Shown: in pieces, positions 8,446-18,200 of the stretch
Numbering within the stretch: the first letter of the stretch is position 1
Layout: every line of letters starts with the position of its first letter
From: Opitutia bacterium
GTDB lineage: Bacteria > Verrucomicrobiota > Verrucomicrobiia > Opitutales > UBA953
Assembly (NCBI GenBank): GCA_021204635.1
Contig: JAJPZB010000041.1
Span: 1-19,121, forward strand
DNA length: 19,121 nt
Direction of reading: 5' to 3'
Position numbers and translations under genes: made by a program
The notes under the pieces: model-generated
What the model was told of the DNA's origin: nothing
What the model saw: the letters and a program-made list of their open reading frames with translations, nothing else
Database searches by the model: none

Positions 8446-9474
8446 ATGCAGATAGAGATTGCGCAACCCTTGGACATGCATTTGCACTTGCGCGACGGGG
8501 ATATGTGCCGCCTCGTGGCGTCGCTGTCTGCTGCGGATTTTTCCGGCGCCGTGGTGATGCCGAACCTCGTTCCGCCGGTGGTCTCTGTTGCGGAAATGGA
8601 GGCATATCGCTCGCGGATTCTCGCCGCCGCCGGCGTTGGCGCAGATGTGTTCACGCCACTGATGACGCTTTTTTTCAAAAATCAAACGGCGGCAGAGCTC
8701 GAGGCGGCGCGCGCAAACCCCAACTTTTTTGCCTTGAAACTCTATCCGGCGGGCGCGACGACAAATTCCGATGGCGGCGTCGTCGATTTCAAATCTGCCG
8801 AGAAAACGTTCCGCGCGATGGAGGAACTCGGCATCCCGCTGCTCGTCCATGGCGAGACGCACGGCTTTGTCATGGATCGCGAGAGCGAGTTTCTTGCGAC
8901 ATACAGGCGCCTCGCGACAATGTTCCCGCGCCTGAAAATTTGCATGGAGCACATCACGACGGCGGCGGCGCTCGCGCTGCTCGGCGAGTTCGAGAATTTG
9001 TTCGCCACCGTCACGCTCCACCACCTTCTCATCACGCTCGACGACGTGGCTGGCGGAATGCTTCGCCCGCACCTCTTTTGCAAGCCGATAGCGAAGCGCC
9101 CCGAAGACCGCGACGCCCTCGCCGCCGCAGCTCTCGCCGGAAACCCGAAATTGATGTTCGGGAGCGATTCTGCCCCGCACCCGCTCGACAAAAAGGAGTG
9201 CTGCGGTTGCGCCGCCGGCGTTTTCACCGCGCCTCTCGCGTTGCCGGCGCTCGCGGAATTTTTCGCAAAAAATGACGCGCTGGAAAATTTGCAAAACTTC
9301 GTCGGCGGAAATGCGCGCCGGATTTACGGAATAAAATCGGCAAAAAAGAGCGTGATTTTGGAAGACGTGACGAGCGCCGTTCCCGAATTTTACGCAGGCT
9401 TCGGGCAGCGCGTCGTGCCGATGTTCGCCGGAGAAAAAATATCGTGGCGAGTGCGGGAACGCGTTTGTGCGTGA
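8446..9474 (+). CDS. pyrC: Dihydroorotase (E. coli PyrC type)
   Basis: This zinc amidohydrolase interconverts N-carbamoyl-aspartate and dihydroorotate, the third step of pyrimidine synthesis. The 342-residue length fits the short, PyrC-type class. Visible active-site parts are DMHLHLRDG (metal ligands H12 and H14, substrate R16), K98 in ALKLYPAGATTNS (the lysine that is carbamylated), H135 in VHGE, H169 in MEHITT, and D241 in FGSDSAPH. All expected catalytic residues are present. The ATG at 8446 places the first motif as in the family. It begins a cluster with panB 36 bp downstream. No other pyr gene lies in the window. Confidence 0.97.
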   Translation: MQIEIAQPLDMHLHLRDGDMCRLVASLSAADFSGAVVMPNLVPPVVSVAEMEAYRSRILAAAGVGADVFTPLMTLFFKNQTAAELEAARANPNFFALKLYPAGATTNSDGGVVDFKSAEKTFRAMEELGIPLLVHGETHGFVMDRESEFLATYRRLATMFPRLKICMEHITTAAALALLGEFENLFATVTLHHLLITLDDVAGGMLRPHLFCKPIAKRPEDRDALAAAALAGNPKLMFGSDSAPHPLDKKECCGCAAGVFTAPLALPALAEFFAKNDALENLQNFVGGNARRIYGIKSAKKSVILEDVTSAVPEFYAGFGQRVVPMFAGEKISWRVRERVCA

Positions 9475-9510
9475 TGCCGCCGAAATTTTGTTTTTTGAAA
9501 AAATCGAGAT

Positions 9511-10278
9511 ATGAAAAGGACTACAAAGAGCATTCGAGCCGCGAAGGGCGGGCAGCAAATCGTCTGCGTGACCGCATATGACGCGGTCACCGCGCGGCTT
9601 GCGACGCAGGCGGACGTCGATTTGATTCTCGTCGGCGATTCCCTCGGGAATGTGGTTTTGGGCTTTGACACGACTGTTCCCGTGACGCTCGACATGATGG
9701 TGCACCACACCGCCGCCGTCGCGAGAGTGAGGCCGGAAGCGCTTCTCGTTGCCGATATCCCGTTCGCGCTCGCGCACGACGATTTTTCCGCTCTGCTGAA
9801 ATCCTGCGCGCGCCTCATGCAGGAGGCAGGCGCAGACGCCGTGAAAATCGAGGGCGGGGTTGCTCTCGCGCCGAAAATTGCGCGTCTGACCGCCGCCGGC
9901 ATTCCCGTGATGGGTCACATCGGCTTGCAGCCGCAGCAAGTTTTGCAACTCGGCGGATACAGAAAATTTGGGAAAAACTCCGAGGCACAAAGAATTTTGG
10001 ACGACGCACGCGCGCTCGAAGACGCCGGCGTTTTCGCCATTGTCGGAGAGGGAATGGCGCGCGAATGCGCCTCGGAAATCCGCGCAAAAATTTCTGTGCC
10101 GCTCATCGGAATAGGCAGCGGCGACGATTGCGACGGGCAAATCCTCGTAATGCACGATATTCTCGGGCTCACGGAAAACCCGCCCTCGTTCGCGAAACCC
10201 TTTGCAAATCTCACTCGGGCGGCGGTTGACGCTTTGTCGGCGTATCGCGATTCCGTGCGCGCTCGCGGGAAAAAATAG
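9511..10278 (+). CDS. panB: 3-methyl-2-oxobutanoate hydroxymethyltransferase
   Basis: PanB transfers a one-carbon unit from methylene-tetrahydrofolate to 2-ketoisovalerate, giving ketopantoate for pantothenate and CoA synthesis. The 255-residue product has the signatures VTAYDAVTARLA, LVGDSLGNVVLGFDTTVPVTLDMMVHHTAAV, LVADIPF, DAVKIEGG, VMGHIGLQPQ, and SVPLIGIGSGDDCDGQILVMHD. The catalytic glutamate is retained as E180 (in IVGEGMA). Length is near the usual 260-280. The gene sits 36 bp after pyrC and 12 bp before gpsA, so all are probably one transcript. panC and panD are not in the window. Confidence 0.97.
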   Translation: MKRTTKSIRAAKGGQQIVCVTAYDAVTARLATQADVDLILVGDSLGNVVLGFDTTVPVTLDMMVHHTAAVARVRPEALLVADIPFALAHDDFSALLKSCARLMQEAGADAVKIEGGVALAPKIARLTAAGIPVMGHIGLQPQQVLQLGGYRKFGKNSEAQRILDDARALEDAGVFAIVGEGMARECASEIRAKISVPLIGIGSGDDCDGQILVMHDILGLTENPPSFAKPFANLTRAAVDALSAYRDSVRARGKK

Positions 10279-10290
10279 GATTCGGCGAAA

Positions 10291-11328
10291 ATGAAAATAA
10301 CGATTCTCGGAGCAGGGGCTTGGGGCTCGGCGATGGCGATTCACTTGAATCGCTGCGGGCAACGCGTCACGCTCGTGCCGAGGCGGGTGGAACACGCGCT
10401 CGAAATTGCGACGCGGCGGGAAAATGCCGTCTATTTGCCGCGAGTTTCGTTTCCGCTTGACATTCAAATTGCGTCAAATCTCGCGCCGGCGCTGATCGAT
10501 TGCGAAGTCCTGATTTTCGCGTGCCCGTCAAAGGCTTTGCGCGAGACTGCCCGCCGCGCCAAAGCTTCGCTCGACGCCGTGCAGGCGCGGGCGGCAGGCG
10601 GAGCGTGCGCCGGCGGTTTGCGCATGGCGATAACGCTGTGCAAAGGCGTCGAGGCTGGGACATTTCTGCGCCCCGTGGAGGTGCTGCGGCAGGAACTCGT
10701 CGGCGTGCCCGCAGGGACGATTTCGGGCCCGACAAACGCGGCGGAAGTCGCGGCGGGAATGCCTGTCGCCGTCGTTCTCGCCTGCGCCGGTGCGTCTCCG
10801 GAAATTTGCAAAAAAATACAAGAAGAATTTAGCAACGACGCGTTTCGGGTTTATTTGTCCGGCGATGTCGCAGGCGTGGAACTTGGCGGAAGTTTGAAAA
10901 ATATCTACGCGATTGCCTCCGGAATTTGCGACGGAATGAAGCTCGGCGCAAACGCGCGGGCGTCGCTGATCACGCGCTCGCTTGCGGAGATGTCGCGCAT
11001 AGCCGTCGCGTTCGGCGGCAACGCGGAGACTGTGCGCGGACTCAGCGGCATGGGAGATTTGATCGCGTCGGCGACGGCGGATTGGTCGCGGAATCGCTCG
11101 TTCGGGCTTTTGCTCGGCAGCGCGGGCTTAGATGTCGCCCTCGGGAAAATGGAGGCGGGCGCCTCGGTCGTGGAAGGTTATTACGCGACGAAGAACTTTT
11201 TTGAATACGTGCGCAACAAAGGTGTTTCTGCGCCGATTCTCGAATGCGTCCACGCGATAATTTATGAAAAAAAATCTCCGCAGTTCGCAATCGCCGCACT
11301 CATGACGCGGGATTTAAAGGCGGAGTAA
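10291..11328 (+). CDS. gpsA: Glycerol-3-phosphate dehydrogenase [NAD(P)+]
   Basis: GpsA reduces dihydroxyacetone phosphate to sn-glycerol 3-phosphate, the backbone for phospholipids. The product (345 residues) opens with the Rossmann motif GAGAWGSAMA (G7, G9, G12). It has the ISGPTNAAEVA segment at the place of the usual SGPSFA, the catalytic-lysine region GVELGGSLKNIYAIASGICDG, and the C-terminal substrate-binding GLSGMGDLIASATADWSRNR. The SGPTNAxEV variant differs slightly from the proteobacterial consensus but is compatible with activity. It starts 12 bp after panB and ends 30 bp before the rlmB-like gene. Confidence 0.97.
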   Translation: MKITILGAGAWGSAMAIHLNRCGQRVTLVPRRVEHALEIATRRENAVYLPRVSFPLDIQIASNLAPALIDCEVLIFACPSKALRETARRAKASLDAVQARAAGGACAGGLRMAITLCKGVEAGTFLRPVEVLRQELVGVPAGTISGPTNAAEVAAGMPVAVVLACAGASPEICKKIQEEFSNDAFRVYLSGDVAGVELGGSLKNIYAIASGICDGMKLGANARASLITRSLAEMSRIAVAFGGNAETVRGLSGMGDLIASATADWSRNRSFGLLLGSAGLDVALGKMEAGASVVEGYYATKNFFEYVRNKGVSAPILECVHAIIYEKKSPQFAIAALMTRDLKAE

Positions 11329-11358
11329 AGACAAAAATTTCCACGACAAACTTTCCAA

Positions 11359-11913
11359 ATGGCGCGCGAAAATTCTCACTACAATCCCAATGTGGCGATT
11401 CGCAAATACGACGAAAGCGACATTCCGCAACTAATCGAGGCGGCGGGGAAAAATCCGCTCATCCTCGTGCTCGACGGGATTCAGGACCCGCACAACCTCG
11501 GCGCGATTTTGCGGACTGCGGACTGCGCGGGCGTCGCCTTTGTGGTCGTGACAAAGCGCCATTCCGCGCCCGTGACCGAGACCGTGCGGCGAATTGCCTG
11601 TGGCGGCGCGGAAAGCGTGCCCATCGTCCTCGCGAACAATCTCAGGAATACGCTTGACAAACTGAAAAAATGCGGCGTCTGGATTGCCGGTACCTCCGAC
11701 CACAAAACGAGCAACTCGATTTACAACACGGATTTGAAGGGCTCGCTCGCAATCGTGATGGGCGCGGAAGGCGAGGGAATCCGCCACCTCACAGGCGAAA
11801 CCTGCGACTTTCTCTTCCGCATCCCCATGCTCGGCAACGTCCCGTGCCTCAACGTCTCCGTCGCAACAGGCGTCTGCCTCTTCGAAGCCCTGCGCCAACG
11901 CGGCGTCCGTTAG
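11359..11913 (+). CDS. TrmH/RlmB-like SpoU-family RNA 2'-O-methyltransferase
   Basis: The product is a SPOUT methyltransferase using S-adenosylmethionine to methylate a ribose 2'-OH. Motif 1 is LDGIQDPHNLGAILRTAD, motif 2 is VMGAEGEGIRHL, and motif 3 is IPMLGNVPCLNVSVATGVCLFEALRQR; these match RlmB (23S rRNA Gm2251) more closely than other SpoU families I can recall. At 184 residues it lacks the N-terminal L30e-like substrate-binding domain of E. coli RlmB (243 residues). Only about 30 poorly conserved residues precede motif 1, and gpsA ends 30 bp upstream, leaving no room for the domain. The target RNA is therefore uncertain. It is the last gene of the pyrC cluster and is followed directly by repeats. 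Confidence 0.92.
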   Translation: MARENSHYNPNVAIRKYDESDIPQLIEAAGKNPLILVLDGIQDPHNLGAILRTADCAGVAFVVVTKRHSAPVTETVRRIACGGAESVPIVLANNLRNTLDKLKKCGVWIAGTSDHKTSNSIYNTDLKGSLAIVMGAEGEGIRHLTGETCDFLFRIPMLGNVPCLNVSVATGVCLFEALRQRGVR

Positions 11914-11975
11914 CCACCACCAACCCCCACCACCATGCCGCCTGTGGGTTAGTGGTGGAATTTGGGTTGGTGGTG
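11914..11975 (+). repeat. Inverted repeat just after the rlmB-like stop
   Basis: A C-rich arm at 11914-11926 (CCACCACCAACCC) can pair with the first repeat unit (11946-11958, one mismatch) or perfectly over 12 bp with the second unit (11964-11975). It could form a transcript-end hairpin for the pyrC to rlmB-like operon, but there is no T-run, so it is not a classical intrinsic terminator. Confidence 0.45.
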
Positions 11976-12053
11976 AGATTCGGGTTGGTGGTGAGATTTG
12001 GGTTAGTGGTGAGATTTGGGTTAGTGGTGGGGATTGGGTTAGTGGTGGGGAAC
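11946..12053 (+). repeat. Six tandem 18-bp repeats, consensus GGGTTRGTGGTGRRRWTT
   Basis: Six units of exactly 18 bp follow each other without gaps, starting at 11946, 11964, 11982, 12000, 12018 and 12036. Each begins GGGTTAGTGGTG or GGGTTGGTGGTG and ends in a short purine-rich then T-containing tail; the last two are GGGGATT and GGGGAAC. The units have diverged slightly, so the array is not freshly amplified. It runs directly into the two-hairpin element. Confidence 0.92.
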
Positions 12054-12056
12054 AAG

Positions 12057-12125
12057 GTCAGGCGACGCACAACGAACACACTCCCTCACCACTATCGTGG
12101 TCCCCTCCCGCTAACTTAGCGGGAG
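12057..12125 (+). repeat. Two-hairpin element, copy 1
   Basis: This segment begins GTCAGGCGAC and has a hairpin at 12088-12101 (ACCAC, loop TATC, GTGGT). A longer palindrome follows at 12105-12125, with 10-nt arms (first arm CTCCCGCTAA) around one base. It matches 19054-19121 at all but three positions, two of which are compensatory in the first hairpin. Neither hairpin is followed by a T-run. I do not recognise the family; it behaves like a REP-type element. Transposition machinery is absent. Confidence 0.85.
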
Positions 12126-12288
12126 AATCGCGCATTGCGTACGCGAATTGTTGCCACCACCAACCCTTCGCGACAAACCCACCCACCACAAAACCTATAC
12201 TTTACCACAATCCCAGCCTACCACCACAGACCCAAACTTCGCCACCAACCCATTTTCCACCACCAACCCGCGTTGCTGCGGCGGGTGC
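12126..12288 (-). repeat. Degenerate 18-bp repeats downstream of the autotransporter gene
   Basis: On the - strand, GGGTTGGTGGTGG-type cores end at about 12269, 12251 and 12233 (exact 18-bp steps), with fainter copies further on and another at 12154-12166. The autotransporter stop codon is at 12289-12291. A 6-bp stem (12266-12271 with 12281-12286) lies between the stop and the first unit, but it lacks a T-run. I see no gene in this stretch. Confidence 0.7.
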
Positions 12289-15200
12289 TTAGAACGAGAA
12301 TGTGACGCCTACGTTGGCGCGGTGGTTTTGCTCGCCGGCGCGGATGGTTGCGGTGTAGCCGCCGAAGAGGCTGATTTGGTTTGTGATTCGGTAGTTGAGA
12401 AATGCACCCATTTCGACGCCGAATCTCTCGTTTTCGTGCGAGGTCACGGAGACGTGGGAGTTTGTCGAGCTCTCGTAGGCGTCGATCGAGTATGTTTTGT
12501 CGCCGAGGTCCAAGAGCGCGGCCGCGCGCATTGTTATTTGCAAATCGTTGATCGGGAGAAATGCCACGCTGAGGCCGAGTTTCCCGCGGAATGCGAGGGC
12601 GTCGCCCGAATCGAGCGAGAGATGTTCTGTGTAGCCGTTGGCGGGAGATTTTTCGCTGAAGCTTCCACTGCGCGTGTAAACGGCTTCCGCGCTGTAATAC
12701 GGGCGAATTGCCAACCATGTCTCGGGCGCGAGCGTGACGCCGTTGTCCCACAACAAACCGATTTGCCACGAGTTGATATCCGCGTCGAGACCCTCGCGCT
12801 TTGAGTCGTGCCACCCCAAGCTTCCCGCGAGGGCGAGCGTGAAGTCGATGGTGTTGGAGTAGCCCAAATACAGCATGAGGTCTGTGGCGTTCGTCGTGAT
12901 TTTATGCGAATTTGAGCCCGAGTGTTTCATCGTGCCGAACTCGTATTGGAGTGCGCCGCCGATTTCCCACGACTTTGCAAATGTCAACGAAGAGCCGCCC
13001 ATGATGCCGCCGAAATCCGATTGGTAGCTCGGGTTTTCACCGTCGGCGGAGACGCGCGAGTGCTTGTATTGCCCCTGCACCCAGGAATTGTAAACGAAGG
13101 TTTCGAGCGTCTTGAGGTAGTCGCCTGGCTTTCCGTCATCGACGACCTGCGGAACTTCCGCGTCGGGATTGTTGCGGCGTTGGTTTTCGACGTAGTTCCG
13201 CATGTAGCGCGAGGCCTTGCCGGTGTTGTCGAAAATCTGCGGCTCGATGGAACTCGCGGCTCTGCGAACTATCGCGGTCTCCATGAAATCGTAGGTTCGC
13301 AAAACATTTTCGTGGAGCAAATCCGCGTAGAGCGTCGTGCGATAGTCTCTGCCTTCGAGCCCGAGATAGACGTATGCCTGAATGTTGTCGTTCCAGACAA
13401 TTCGGTCGGCGAGATTCACCGACGCCGTGTTTTTGATATTGACACCGTCGAGTTGACCTTCCTCCAAGCCGACGAGCGCGGTCAGAGTTTCGCCCGCCCT
13501 CATCGCCGAGGTGTTGAGCTCAATCGTTCCTGCCGAGAGCGAAACGGCGCCCGGCGTGCCGGAAATTTCCGAGAAATCCACCACCGCGCCCGAAGCGACG
13601 GAGAGCGTGCCGGTCGTCGTCAGCGTAAACGTGCTTCCCTGCGCGAATGTCAAGCTTCCATTCACGGTAATCGTGCCGGAATTTTCGATGGCGCCGCCGA
13701 GCCGCACCGCGCTCCCGACGTTGATGTTGCCGGAATTTGTCCACGAGCCCGCGCTGACATAAACATTGTCGGAGACAGCGATCGTGCCGTAGTTCTTTAT
13801 CGCGCCCGTAATGGTCGTGCCGGTCGTGGTGTTTGTGAAAGTCAGCGTCCGCGCCTCGGCGACAGTGACGTTTCCGTCGATCGTCTTTATGCCGATTTTG
13901 CCTTGACCAGAGACGTCGCCGACGAGCGTTCCCTCGCCGTTGAGAGCCGCGTAGATCGCGCTGCCGAGCACGATGTCGGCGACAAGCGTCGTAGATTCCG
14001 TGATTTCGAGAGGCCCCGCAACAGAGACGCTGTTTATAGTCTCGCCCGCGTCATAGTCGCCGGCGTCCGCATTGTTGTCGCCGGAATCGCCGGAAGAATC
14101 GTCGCTTTCTGCCGCCACAATCGCGATGCGCGCAGTCTCCACGCTGCTGTCGTTGTTGTCGCCACTATCGTCGCTTCCCGAGCCCGAGTCGGTGGTGGCG
14201 TTGTCGCCACTGTCACTGCTGTCTCCGGAATCCGTGCTGTCGTCGGTTGTCGTGTCGTCGCCTTCGTCATCTTCGTCGCTTGCATTTGGATCCACGACGA
14301 CTTTGAAAAATTGATTTGCGCCCGCCTCGCCGAGCGTTGCGCCCGCCCGCGCGACGGTGAGGTCGTAGAGCGTCAGCGGATTTTCCTCCGAGGTCTCGGG
14401 CGCGAGCAGGGTGCCTCCGCTGATGTAAACATATTTGTAATCAATGCCATTGTTGCCGAGCGAGACAGTTGCCGAGTTGGAAATGGAAATGCCGCTCGCA
14501 ACCGTGATGCCCGACGCAATCGAGAACGCGCCCGCAACATACTCGCCCGTGTCTTCGTCGTAGTAAGAATTGAAGGCGATCGTGCCGTCTTCTTCCGCCT
14601 CGTCCAAGAAAACGATGGTGCCCGTGCCCTCGAATTTGCATTCCGTTTCGGCGTCGGGGTTTGTGGTGGCGATTGTCTCGACGTAAAGCGTCGTGTTGTT
14701 GTCAAGCGTTATTGTGCCGGAATCTTCGACGTCGATTTCCGCAACAGAGAGCGTGAGCGTCCCCGCGCTTTCACCGTCGTCGGAGCTCGCGACAACGAAG
14801 CTCAGCGCCGGCGCAGTCGAATCGTCTGCCGCCAAGACGAGTTTGGAGATTTCGAGCGAAACGGCATTGTCGCCGGAGTCCGCGTCTGCGTCATCTTCGT
14901 CGCCGGAGACGATTATCGCGGGCGTGGAAAATTCCACATTGCCGAGCACGCGCAGCGCGCCCGAGATTGTTGTGGCTCCGGAGATTTCCGAGCTCGTGCC
15001 TGCGTGGAAATTCAGCGTCCCCGCGTCGTCCACCGCCACAGTCGCGCCGGAGAAATTCATCGCGCCACGGACATCGACGTCGCCCGCGATCGTCATCTCC
15101 GCGAAATTCCCGAGCGTCGCGTCGGATTCAATCGTGAGCGTCGCACCGCTCGCGACAACAACGCCGGAAATCGTCGTCCCCGACAGCGAGAATCCGCTTT

Positions 15201-18200
15201 GCAAAGTTGTGTTGCCCGCGCCAAACGAGAGCTCGAAATTCCCGCTCTCGACCTCGACGACGTTCGCGCAGCCCCAGACAAAGTCGCCGCCGGCGTCGTC
15301 TTTTGACAAAGAAAATCCGGCGTCTCCGGTCAGCTCGACCGTGATCGGGTCGAGAATTTTCACCGTCTCCGCGTTGCTCCGCGTCGTTGTGGTGTTGCCG
15401 TCGTCGTCCGTTTCAGTCGTGAAATCTGCGCCTGCGGAAATCACGATTGCGACGTTGGAATTTGAAGTTTCCGCCGTGCCGTTGCCCACGGAAATGCCGC
15501 TCGCGCTTTGCTCGCCGGCGACGGAAATCGTGTTGCCCGAAATCTCCGTGCTGCCGGAAATCGTCAGCGTCGTGTCGAGCGTTCCCGACGCGTCAAGATA
15601 AATCGCACCGCCCGCCGCAGTTCCGCTTCCCGCGACGCTCGCGGAGTTGCCCGTTATTTTGACGTTGGAAAATTCGTGGTTGCCGCCCGCCAAGTAAATT
15701 GCGCCGCCAAACGCCGAGCCGGTGTCGGAATCGCTCGTCGCGACGCTCGCAGAGTTGCCGGAGATTGTTGTGGCGGGCGCGATGTTGCCGTTGGCGTCGG
15801 TCGTTGCCGTGCCCGAGATTTTTGTCTCGCCGTTTTGCGAAAAATAAAATCCGCCTGCTGCGACAGCGGAATCGCCGTTTGCCGTCGCGGAATTGTTGTC
15901 AAAGGCAGACGTCGTCACGGAATCGCTCACGAATGTGCCCGACGAGTAAATTGCGCCGCCTGCGGCAATTGCTCCGGTGGAATCCGAGCTTCCCGCCGTC
16001 GCGGAATTTCCCGAAAAGGCGAGCGAGCCCGAGCCGCGAATCTCGATCGTGCCCGTAGAATAAATTGCGCCGCCTTGCGCGAGCGTGCCGCGCGACGTCG
16101 CGGAATTGTTTGTCAAGGAAAATGTCGCGTTGTCGCCGGCGTCGTCGAACAGCACGGAGATAAATCCGCGCGAGAAGATTGCGCCGCCTTGCGCGATGCC
16201 TGCGGTGGCGCCGTTTGAATCAGCCGTGAGCGATGTCAAGTTTATTTTTCCCGAGCTTTGGTACACCGCGCCGCCTTGCGCGCGGCCCGTTGCTGCGTCT
16301 GCGACCGTGGCGGAATTTCCCGAGAACGACAGCGTCCCCGCCGCGAAATTTCCGCCCGAGACGTATAGCGCGCCGCCTTGCGCATAGTTGTAGGTGCCGC
16401 CCGCCGCAGTCGCCGAGTTGCTCGCGAATGTCGCGTCTGCGAGCGTTATCGTGCCGGAAGAATAAATCGCGCCGCCGCTCGCGGACACGGTCAAATCATC
16501 GTTGCCATCGTCGTCCTCGCCACTGTCGGAGCTCGCCGCCGAGCTTTGCGCGGAAGCAGAATTGCCGGTGAACGTTGTCGTGCCCGCGAACGTGAGAGAG
16601 CCCGCAGATTTCACCACGATCGCGCCGCCTTGCGCGTAGAGATCTTCCGCCACCGACGACGTTGCTGCCGCCGAGTTGCCGGCGAATGTCGCGATTGTTG
16701 CGCCCGCCTCAGTCGCGGAAAATGTCTGCGTCCCGCCCGATTGGAAAATTGCGCCGCCTTGCGCAGTCGCGCCTGTTGCGGTGTTTTGCGAAAATTCCAC
16801 GCTCGCCTCGGTGGAAAATTCCATGGTGCCGCCGGATTGGTAAATCGCGCCGCCGCTCGCAGTTGTCCCCGTGGCGACGCCATTGTCGCCACCACCGTCT
16901 GCACTGTCGCCACCGTTGTCATCGCTTTCGTCGTCGGTGGTGGTCGCCACCGTGGCGGCCTCGGCTCTGTTGCCGGAGAATTTCCACGCGCCCGAGCCCG
17001 CAGTTATCGCGAGCGTGCCGTCGGTTTGGAAAATCGCGCCACCTTGCGCCTCACCACCGTTTCCCGCAGCGGCGAAGTTCTCGGAAAATTCAACCGGGTT
17101 GGTGGTGGAGGAAAAATTTGTCGTGCCCGCCACAATCGCGATTGCACCGCCGCGCGCCGTGGCATTGTCGCCGGCATTTGCGCTGTTTTTCGTGAAGTTT
17201 GTTGCGCCGGAAAAATCGAAGTTGGTGGTGGTGCTATCGCCGGAAACGTAGATTGCGCCGCCGCTTGCGAACGTGCCTTCCGCCATTGTGGTGGCGGCAT
17301 TTTCGGAAAATTCCAAGGTTGCGGCGGAGTTTGGCGACGAGAGCGAAAATGCCCCGCCCACCGCAGCAATCGCGCCGCCACCGGCCTCGGGGACGTATGT
17401 TTCCGAGGTCGTGACGGTGCCGTCGGAATCGGTCTCCGTGTATTCCTTGATTTCGCCCGACGCCACGACATTGTTGCCGGAAAACGCGAATGTGCCCGCA
17501 GCGGAAAATGTCGCGTCGTCGCCGTACGACGCTATCGCGCCGCCGAACGCGGACGAGCCGTCGCCCGTCGCAACTGCGGAGTTGCCGGAGAATTTCGCCG
17601 TCGAGAACGTGGAATTTTCGGCGTCGGAAAGAATTTCCACAAGCGCCTCGGAGTAAATTGCGCCACCGTCTGCCTCGGAAAATTCGCCCGCGCTTTCGGC
17701 TCTGTTGCCGGCGAACGACAGCGTTGTCCCCGCCTCGAAAGTCATCCGCGCGTAGTTGCTCGCAGCGAGCGCGCCACCGACGGAGTTGTTGCCCGCCGCC
17801 GAAGCCAAATTGTCCGTGAACGACATCGTGCCGCCCTTCGCGATAAACTCGCCACCATAAACAAAAACCGCGCCGCCGCCCGCTGCGCCCGCCGCGACAG
17901 ACTTGTTGCCCGAGAACTCCAACGTCGTGCCCGCGTTCGCAACAAAGCCGAAAATCCCGTATGTGGCGTCGGATTGCGCGTCATACGCCACGCCGGTGCC
18001 GTCAGAGGAATATGTCGAGTTGACAATATAGACCGCGCCGCCCATCGCGTTTGCCGCCACCGATTCCGATGTGTTGCCGACAAAAGCAATCGTGCCCGAG
18101 CCGCGCAGCGTCAGCGTTCCCGAGAGATAAAGCGCGCTGCCGCCCGCGCTCAAATCGAGGTCTGTCGTCGTGGTCGTGGTGGTTTCCTCGCCGGTCTCCT

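Noticed and set aside
11849..12119. Open frames on both strands across the 18-bp array, giving six-residue repeats (GLVVRF on +, TTNPNL on -)
   Set aside because: A gap-free 18-bp repeat without stops is automatically open in several frames. There is no start signal, the frame continues from out-of-frame rlmB-like sequence, and it ends in unrelated sequence, so a protein is not supported.
11946..12125. CRISPR array
   Set aside because: The units are 18 bp with no unique spacers between them, they are degenerate, and no cas gene is present.
12105..12125. Intrinsic terminator for the rlmB-like operon
   Set aside because: The palindrome is strong, but neither strand has a T-run after it, and it recurs at 19102-19121 upstream of a gene, so a simple rho-independent terminator does not fit.
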